DNA of 51,355 nucleotides from an uncultured Methylococcaceae bacterium (GTDB taxonomy: Bacteria > Pseudomonadota > Gammaproteobacteria > Methylococcales > Methylococcaceae), in contig CAIZPP010000152.1 in the NCBI GenBank assembly GCA_903934875.1, positions 1 to 51,355 on the forward strand. Direction: 5' to 3'. Positions 46,467 to 51,355 of the stretch are shown in pieces. The notes under the pieces are model-generated. The model searched no databases. It was not told where the DNA came from and saw nothing but the letters and a program-made list of their open reading frames with translations. The position numbers were made by a program, and so were the translations under genes. The first letter of the stretch is position 1. The number at the start of each line of letters is the position of its first letter.

Positions 46467-47261
46467 TTAGTCCTGGGCAAGGCGGAAGCCGAGGTTGCCG
46501 TAGCGGTTCGCTGGATTGTCCCTATCGCGGTAGGCGGAACGCACGCTGTGCGGCCTGCCGTTCCACGCCCCGCCGCGAACCGTCCGCCGGCTATTGGCAT
46601 CATTCGTGCATGAAAATTCGCTGCCGTCGTACGGGCTATTGTCCTTATCGGGGTATTTTGAACAAGTCCATTCCCAAACATTCCCTAGCATATCGTAGAG
46701 CTTAAATGCATTGGGTTTGAAACGGCCTACCGGGGCGGTGTAAGCATAACCGTCGGTACAGTGGTGGATATCCAACCGCCAGCCGGGGATTTGCTGTTTG
46801 ACGGTCTCATCGCCGACATTGGCAAACAAGCAAGCCTCATCGGGGTTGTCACCCCAATAGCGGGCTGTGTCCGTCCCTGCCCTTGCCGCATATTCCCATT
46901 CCGCCTCGGTCGGCAGGCGGTAAGTAAGCCCGGTCTTGTCGTTCAGCCATGCAATATAAGCCAGCGCATCATCCAGATTGACACAAATGGCCGGGTGCTG
47001 GTCATCTTGGGCAAACCCTGGCTTGCGCCAATCCGCACCGGTTTGCTCTTTCCATTCGCCCGTTGTAAAACTCCAGCACGAATCCCCGGAGGGGTGCCGG
47101 GTATCTTTGACGAAGGCGGCATATTGGGCTTTGGTCACTTCATACCGGCCGATGCTGAACGGCTTCACCGTCACTTTGTGGCGAGGCTTTTCGTCTGTGG
47201 AAGCCTCCTTGTCGCTATCAGCGGAACCCATCATAAACGACCCGCCGGGTAGTTTGACCAT
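46467..47261 (-). CDS. SUMF1/formylglycine-generating-enzyme-like protein (probable C-terminal half of a split caspase fusion)
   Basis: A 264-residue FGE-sulfatase (PF03781-like) domain: MVKLPGGSFMMGS opens it, then HKVTVKPFSIGRYEVTKAQYAAF, YRLPTEAEWEYAARAG, YDMLGNVWEWT, RTVRGGAWNGRP and the final GNLGFRLAQD. The paired cysteines used by true formylglycine enzymes are not evident in the final part, so it is more likely a binding or regulatory domain. The frame continues upstream of the ATG with TRVCEYCPEM, the usual lead-in of this domain in caspase fusions, until a TAA stop inside a hairpin repeat (about 47325). It overlaps the end of the caspase gene in another frame. Confidence 0.85.
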   Translation of the reverse strand: MVKLPGGSFMMGSADSDKEASTDEKPRHKVTVKPFSIGRYEVTKAQYAAFVKDTRHPSGDSCWSFTTGEWKEQTGADWRKPGFAQDDQHPAICVNLDDALAYIAWLNDKTGLTYRLPTEAEWEYAARAGTDTARYWGDNPDEACLFANVGDETVKQQIPGWRLDIHHCTDGYAYTAPVGRFKPNAFKLYDMLGNVWEWTCSKYPDKDNSPYDGSEFSCTNDANSRRTVRGGAWNGRPHSVRSAYRDRDNPANRYGNLGFRLAQD

Positions 47262-48316
47262 CTCCGGGCAGTACTCGCAGACGCGGGTCGGCTCGGGTAT
47301 GGTTCCCTGCCCCGCCGGAGAGGGTTAGGGTGGGGGCGACCTACATCAGTGGCAGGGCTGCTTGCGGCGGTCAAGCGGTCCCGCTTATTCTTTGCCAATT
47401 CGGCATGGCGACCGGCCGGGAATTGCTTCAGATAGGCCGAGAAGTCCGCCGGGTCGGTGCTGTTTTTGATGTCGTCCCAAAACGATTGCTCCGGGTCGGG
47501 CGACACCGCGGCAGTTTCCTGCGGCGGCAGGAAATAAAACTGACCCTTGATCGGGGAGTTGGATATCCACGGGACTTGGGCTTTGCCAGTGGCTTCAGCA
47601 ACCTGCAAGGCGACGGTGTTGAAGGTGTCCCACAAGCCTAGGCCACGTTGCTTGATCGCCTGATCCAGCGCGGATGCATAGGGGCTGTTGCCGCCCGTCG
47701 GGCCGTCCCGTGCCGTTTTGCCTTCCTCGGCGGCATAGGCAATCAACGTGCCTTCCGGGGCTTCCATGGATTTCAAACCGGCACTGGCGGCTTTCAACCC
47801 GCGGCCCTTGAACGGGTTGTTGCGGCAGGCATCCAAAATCACGATGTTGAGCCGGGTGCCAGCATCCTGCATCTGCCGCAACACGGTTTGGGCTTTCAGG
47901 GCTTGGAAGTCGAAGTCGGCGGTTTTATTCGGGTTGGCATCAATCGGAATCAGATAATTGTCTTCCATTTCCACGCCGTGGCCGGAGTAGTAAAACAAGG
48001 CCACGGTATCGGGCCGCAAGTGGTTGCCAAAGGCTTGTATGGCGCGGTCCATCCCGGCCTTGTCCAAATCCAGCAGCGCCTTCCCGCCGACCAGTTCAAA
48101 GCCCAAGGTGTTACGCAACGTGTCGGCAATCAGTTCGGCATCGTGGCTGGGGTTGTCCAGCGGGGTGACATGCCGATAGCCGCTATTGCCTATCACCAAA
48201 GCCACCCGCTTTTCCAAACCGGCAGCCCGGCCCAAGCCGCGACCGCCGTCGGCAGCGAGGGCGGGCATGGCCCAGGCCAGTAAAAGAATGGCTAACAGCC
48301 TGCCTAGCCTGGCCAT
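47231..48316 (-). CDS. Caspase-like (peptidase C14) protein, C-terminus altered by a frameshift
   Basis: A secreted or periplasmic caspase-fold protease: 361 residues with a signal peptide (about 1–21, ending MPALAA). The catalytic histidine is His113 in FYYSGHGVE, the catalytic cysteine Cys164 in ILDACRNNPF, and the p10-like part follows (NSPYASALDQAI). A segment at about 285–320 (FWDDIKNSTDPADFSAYLKQFP) is the usual linker of caspase–SUMF1 proteins. The last 40 residues (from GRPHPNPLRRG) read a hairpin repeat and then the SUMF1 lead-in out of frame. The start at 48316 precedes the signal peptide; the frame extends to 48448 through repeat A9, which I do not accept. Confidence 0.85.
   Translation of the reverse strand: MARLGRLLAILLLAWAMPALAADGGRGLGRAAGLEKRVALVIGNSGYRHVTPLDNPSHDAELIADTLRNTLGFELVGGKALLDLDKAGMDRAIQAFGNHLRPDTVALFYYSGHGVEMEDNYLIPIDANPNKTADFDFQALKAQTVLRQMQDAGTRLNIVILDACRNNPFKGRGLKAASAGLKSMEAPEGTLIAYAAEEGKTARDGPTGGNSPYASALDQAIKQRGLGLWDTFNTVALQVAEATGKAQVPWISNSPIKGQFYFLPPQETAAVSPDPEQSFWDDIKNSTDPADFSAYLKQFPAGRHAELAKNKRDRLTAASSPATDVGRPHPNPLRRGREPYPSRPASASTARRWSNYPAGRL
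47303..47341. repeat. Hairpin repeat in the caspase–SUMF1 junction
   Basis: CCCTGCCCCGCCGGAGAGGG followed by TTAGGGTGGGGGCGAC. Such CCCTCTCC/TTAGGGTGGGG sequences are a common dispersed repeat in proteobacteria. In the minus strand it brings the stop codon that ends the SUMF1 frame upstream and separates the two domains. Confidence 0.6.
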
Positions 48317-48336
48317 TATGGGAGCGGTTGTTAACT

Positions 48337-48391
48337 GCTTTGCAAAATAGCTTAACCCAATAAGTAACTTTTTGATGTTGAAAACGCTGTA
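48337..48391 (-). repeat. Family A half element A9
   Basis: CTGCTTTGCAAAATAGCTTA, AACCCAATAAGTAACTTTTT and TGATGTTGAAAACGCTGTA form the left half of family A in reverse; no second end is present. It lies between the caspase start and the chrA stop and could carry the promoter of the caspase gene. Confidence 0.72.
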
Positions 48392-48398
48392 AAGCATA

Positions 48399-49628
48399 CT
48401 AAACTGTTCCTGACCATGTCCCGCCAGCGGCGAGTAGCATAACCACAACCCAAGGGGGAGATTTCCAAACGGTTAACAGCATGAATCCTGTGAGCGCGAG
48501 AGCGAAATCTCTAGCTGTCATAACCGCACTCGTCCAGACCGGACTATACAGGGCCGCCCCAAGAATGCCGACCACCGACGCGTTTGCACCCCGCATGGCG
48601 GCTTGTGCGAGCGGGTATGAGCGTAGGATATCCCAAAACGGCAGCATTCCATAGACCAGCAACAAGCCGGGTAGAAATAGTGCAAACAGCGCAAGGCCGG
48701 CCCCTGTGATGTTGTTTGGTGCAGGCCATATCAGCGCACCTAGATAAGCGGCGAACGTAAACAACGGCCCCGGCACTGCTTGCGCCACGCCATAGCCTGC
48801 CAGAAACTGCCCAGTGCCCACCCAGCCGGGGGTGACGACTTCCGCCTGAAGCAATGGCAGCACCACGTGACCGCCACCGAAGACCAGCGCGCCGGAACGA
48901 TAAAAAGCGGCACAGAAACGCAAACTACTATTACCGCCTAAAGCGTCCGTGAGCAATGGCGGGATAAGCAAAAGCACGGCAAAAAGGATAAGCGCCGCGG
49001 CACTACCGCGCCGGGAGACGGGGAAACGCAGAGTCCCTGTTGCTTGGGCATTTTCGCCCCGGCAGAGTAGCAGCCCTGCGAGCGCACCGAGTGCAATTGC
49101 GGCAATCTGCCCGAGTGTCCCGCCGCAAATAACGAGGATGGCGATGGCGGCCCAGGCAATCCCGGCGCGCACACGGTCCGGCGTCAGGGTCCGGGTCATG
49201 CCCCAAACAGCCTGTGCCACCACGGCAACGGCGACCAGCTTCAGCCCGTGCAGGAATCCTTCGGCGATAGGCCCGCTGAACACGTCTGCCCCAAGCGCAA
49301 AGGCCAGCATGATCAGGGCCGAGGGCAGGGTGAAGCCTAACCATGCCGCCAGACCTCCTAGTAAACCCCCGCCCCGGAGCACACCCAGCGCAAACCCGAC
49401 CTGGCTAGAGGCAGGACCCGGCAGAAATTGACACAAGGCAATGAGGTCGCCGTAGCCCGCTTCGTCGATCCATTGCCTGCGCGTGACCAATTCGCTGCGG
49501 AAATAGCCGAGATGGGCGATGGGACCGCCAAACGAGGTGACGCCAAGCTTGAGGAAGACGCAAAACACCTCAAGCAGCGAACCGCGTCCGGTCACTTTTT
49601 TTGAATCATTGCCGCATTGCCCAGGCAT
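48399..49628 (-). CDS. chrA: Chromate transporter ChrA
   Basis: Inner-membrane chromate efflux protein of the CHR family, long-chain type with two CHR domains, 409 residues. The N-terminal domain has FLKLGVTSFGGPIAHLGYFR (about 26–45) and CQFLPGPASSQVGFALG; the C-terminal half repeats the pattern with YRSGALVFGGGHVVLPLLQ and YGVAQAVPGPLFTFAAYLG. About 12 helices. The start at 49628 is the first ATG; a ribosome-binding site is not obvious. Its stop is seven bases from half element A9. No chrB regulator is seen. Confidence 0.93.
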   Translation of the reverse strand: MPGQCGNDSKKVTGRGSLLEVFCVFLKLGVTSFGGPIAHLGYFRSELVTRRQWIDEAGYGDLIALCQFLPGPASSQVGFALGVLRGGGLLGGLAAWLGFTLPSALIMLAFALGADVFSGPIAEGFLHGLKLVAVAVVAQAVWGMTRTLTPDRVRAGIAWAAIAILVICGGTLGQIAAIALGALAGLLLCRGENAQATGTLRFPVSRRGSAAALILFAVLLLIPPLLTDALGGNSSLRFCAAFYRSGALVFGGGHVVLPLLQAEVVTPGWVGTGQFLAGYGVAQAVPGPLFTFAAYLGALIWPAPNNITGAGLALFALFLPGLLLVYGMLPFWDILRSYPLAQAAMRGANASVVGILGAALYSPVWTSAVMTARDFALALTGFMLLTVWKSPPWVVVMLLAAGGTWSGTV

Positions 49629-49657
49629 ATTGCGTTTTCAATATGAAAGCTTTGTGT

Positions 49658-49888
49658 TTAGATTAATTCTAGCCGTTTTTCCACTCGCTCCAATCGTTCG
49701 TTAATTCGGTCTATCGTAGCTTGTTGTCGGTAAACATCTTCTTGGGTTGATAGATTGTCCGACCTTGAACGGGTGGTCACTGTTTCTAGGCTGGTTATCC
49801 TTGCCGATAGTTTATGCTCTATCCTTTCCTGCCCCGCCCTTAATGCCCTTAAGTGTTCTAAAACTATATTTTCAACATTGTCGGTCAT
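49658..49888 (-). CDS. Small coiled-coil protein, unknown function
   Basis: A 76-residue soluble protein, almost all helical: MTDNVENIVLEHLRALRAGQ at the start and IDRINERLERVEKRLELI at the end, both with heptad-like spacing. Similar short proteins (N-terminal NIVLEHLRALRA) are common in proteobacteria, often near nuclease or toxin genes, but without assigned function. AAGGGAAA sits about six bases before the ATG. It lies next to the Rpn-type nuclease gene, with repeat A10 between them. Confidence 0.75.
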   Translation of the reverse strand: MTDNVENIVLEHLRALRAGQERIEHKLSARITSLETVTTRSRSDNLSTQEDVYRQQATIDRINERLERVEKRLELI

Positions 49889-49907
49889 TTCGTTTTCCCT
49901 TGCTGCT

Positions 49908-50124
49908 TACAGCGTTTTTAATATCGAATAGTTACTTTTTTGGCTGGTTCCCAAGCTCCTGCTTGGGAACCCTAGCCTTGCAAGCTCCAGCTTGTTCATG
50001 ACCGTTCCTTGGAAAGCTGGAGCTGCAAAAACCACCTTCCCAAGCCGGAGCTTGGGAACGGGCAAAAATATCCTGCGCTATCATACCCACTATCAACTAA
50101 TATTTTGATGTTGAAAACACTGTA
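49908..50124. mobile_element. Family A ends flanking hairpin repeats, copy A10
   Basis: The left end is TACAGCGTTTTTAATATCGA at 49908 and the right end TTTGATGTTGAAAACACTGT, ending at 50124. Both ends are of the left type (AACATCAAATAGTTAC) in opposite orientation, unlike other copies. The interior holds two hairpins of the TTCCCAAGCTCCTGCTTGGG type (49949–49970 and 50037–50061). The right 28 bases are translated as the last residues of the Rpn-type protein. Confidence 0.65.
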
Positions 50125-51002
50125 ATGATTTCCCTAACAGTATCTTGATCTAATCCAGATATCTTGCAGATGATTTCAATATCTAAACCCGCATGGTAGG
50201 CATTAATGGCTATTGCCTTTTTTGTCTCTTCCCTACCTTCCTCTCTTCCTTTTACGATGCCTTTTTCCATGCCCTTTTCCATGCCCTTTTCCTCCGCCGA
50301 GGCTATCTTGCTTTCCACATCGGCTAAGGATTGCATTCGTACTTCATAGACAAGGCGCTCTTCTTCGTTAAATAGGCGATCCACTGCTTCTATCGCCTTG
50401 ACAATGTCCTTGTCGGATGCCAGTTCTTTAGGTACATGCTCTTTGTCCAATTGGTGGGCTTTGGTTAAAAAAGTGCTCCAGCGGTCTAAGGCATTTTCAA
50501 TTTGGTGATAGTGTTTTGTAAACTTTTTTAGTTCTATATAATGCAATTCAAAAATATCGTGCAGTTTATCGTCTTTACCTGTGCCTGTATTAATAATTTT
50601 GTAACAGCTATGAACTTCCTTTGTTTCTGGTATAAAGTTGAAATCTAGTATATTGATGCTGATGGTTTTTTTCAGTTCTTTAAACATCATGCCTTCACTG
50701 AGTTGTTCAGTGACCAGCTTTGCCCAGTAATAAATGGCCCGCTTATCAAAGTTGTAGTCTTCGCCAATTTGCATTTCAATATTAAACCAGCGATTATTTT
50801 CACTACGCGCCTTGATGTCGAGTATGGACATTTTGCCCGCCCGATAATCAGCTAAGTTGTAAGGATTTTTCAATGTGACTTCTATCACTTGTTCTTGTTC
50901 AGATACAATGGCATTTATTAGGGAAATAAGTAAATCTTTGTTTTCTTCGCTGCCAAATAATTTCTTAAACGCGAAATCAACGCGGGGGTTTATTTTGCAC
51001 AT
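50097..51002 (-). CDS. Rpn-family recombination-promoting nuclease / PD-(D/E)XK transposase-like protein
   Basis: A 301-residue protein of the Rpn/PDDEXK_2 family. The N-terminal MCKINPRVDFAFKKLFGSEENKD is the family hallmark; the nuclease core has the aspartate in KMSILDIKARSENNRWFNIEMQ, with the E-x-Q variant of the motif (Asp62, Glu76, Gln78). The middle is helical, and a KGMEKG/REEGREE repeat (about 237–260) precedes a short C-terminal helix-turn-helix-like tail. Members promote RecA-independent recombination or act as decayed transposases; anti-phage roles were proposed for some. The last seven residues (VFSTSKY) are encoded by the right end of repeat A10. Confidence 0.88.
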   Translation of the reverse strand: MCKINPRVDFAFKKLFGSEENKDLLISLINAIVSEQEQVIEVTLKNPYNLADYRAGKMSILDIKARSENNRWFNIEMQIGEDYNFDKRAIYYWAKLVTEQLSEGMMFKELKKTISINILDFNFIPETKEVHSCYKIINTGTGKDDKLHDIFELHYIELKKFTKHYHQIENALDRWSTFLTKAHQLDKEHVPKELASDKDIVKAIEAVDRLFNEEERLVYEVRMQSLADVESKIASAEEKGMEKGMEKGIVKGREEGREETKKAIAINAYHAGLDIEIICKISGLDQDTVREIITVFSTSKY

Positions 51003-51016
51003 TTTTCAATCTCATT

Positions 51017-51139
51017 TACAGCTTTTTTAATATCGAAGAGTTACTTATTGGGTTATATCATTTTGCAAAGCAGTTCACACACAGGATGGTTTGATTGAGT
51101 GTCCTTTATTATTTTTCTTTGTTAAGAAAAAACGCTGTA
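51017..51139 (+). mobile_element. Family A MITE-like repeat, copy A11
   Basis: The ends are TACAGCTTTTTTAATATC and AAAAAACGCTGTA, 123 bp apart, nearly identical inside to A3 (TTTGCAAAGCAGTTCACACA, GATTGAGTGTCCTTTATTAT). It starts 15 bases upstream of the Rpn-type start codon and continues directly into the composite core. Confidence 0.82.
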
Positions 51140-51355
51140 CACAAATGCAAATCGGGACTCCTAGCGGTGAAAAAAATGGCACATAGGCCGTTTTGACGGT
51201 CAACAAAAGACGTTGCCAAAACAACGGAACATGCCTGTTGCGCCTTAACGCGTTGAGGGAAGCCCATTAGTGCATTATTATACGCGTTTAAATGATTGGT
51301 TGGCATACATTTCTTAAAATGGTATGTGAAGCATGGGGATATCTTTATGTACAGA
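51140..51355 (-). repeat. Core of composite repeat with intact small ORF, copy 3 (runs off the window)
   Basis: On the minus strand from 51306 the frame reads MPTNHLNAYNNALMGFPQ, then KAQQACSVVLATSFVDRQNG, and ends inside repeat A11. The same protein pattern is seen partially at 35157–35257 and as a decayed frame at 2871–3040. The segment 51295–51340 matches the 3' end of ligA (37255–37300) at about 42 of 46 bases in the opposite strand. There is no ribosome-binding site or known domain, so I list it as a repeat and leave open whether a peptide is made. Confidence 0.6.

Noticed and set aside
48317-48448. N-terminal extension of the caspase gene through repeat A9
   Set aside because: The added 44 residues read repeat A9 and the chrA end, and would bury the signal peptide.

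Overview
The window looks like a chromosomal segment of a gammaproteobacterium. It has a gatC gene, a dacA–dat–ybeD…lipB cell-wall/lipoate cluster, pilT/pilU, phoU, glgP, dnaE, ligA and uppP, all with typical gammaproteobacterial architecture. A methanotroph-like or sulfur-bacterium-like member with many small repeats would fit, but I cannot fix the genus from sequence alone. No tRNA, rRNA, CRISPR array or intact transposase-bearing insertion sequence was seen.

Layout. 1–7.4 kb: gatC (minus), then dacA, dat, ybeD, mgtE, an AT-rich TPR membrane protein and lipB (plus). 7.4–12.5 kb (minus): psiE-like, two small heat-shock proteins behind a sigma-32-type promoter, and a 942-residue ROCO GTPase. 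12.5–22 kb (minus): a TolC-family protein, dnaE, an orphan CzcA-type RND pump, an unknown helical protein and uppP. 22.3–31.2 kb (plus): an OprB-type porin, a czcCBA heavy-metal efflux operon with a PII-like gene, a coiled-coil PD-(D/E)XK protein and an AT-rich four-helix membrane protein. 31.5–37.1 kb (plus): APS reductase, a CPBP protease, a GT39-type glycosyltransferase and two PP2C phosphatases. 37.2–41.7 kb (minus): ligA, pilU, pilT. 41.7–45.7 kb: yggS (plus), phoU (minus), glgP (plus). 45.7–51.4 kb: a 54-bp tandem array with a small lipoprotein, an SUMF1-type protein and a caspase that look like a split fusion, chrA, a small coiled-coil protein and an Rpn-type nuclease.

The most unusual property is the density of short non-autonomous repeats. 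I see at least four families with terminal inverted repeats. Family A has ends TACAGCGTTTT…AAAACGCTGTA, is about 121–124 bp, and has about a dozen full, nested or half copies. Family B has ends TAACYGAYGTTACGCA. Family C has 21-bp perfect ends and one copy with an 8-bp direct repeat, inserted inside a family A copy. Family D has ends CACTGCCATTAAGTTA and two copies with 11–12-bp direct repeats. There is also a 54-bp tandem repeat and several hairpin repeats. Copies lie at gene ends and often enter the coding sequence: family A supplies the last codons of dat, lipB, the GT39 protein and the Rpn protein, one copy abuts ligA so that its stop codon falls in the element end, and one copy completes the ATG of ybeD. 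A family B end contains the gatC stop codon. A composite of family A plus a small ORF-like core carries about 46 bp that closely match the 3' end of ligA. This repeat-driven remodelling of gene ends is my main candidate for an undescribed system; the ROCO GTPase and the split caspase–SUMF1 pair are secondary candidates.
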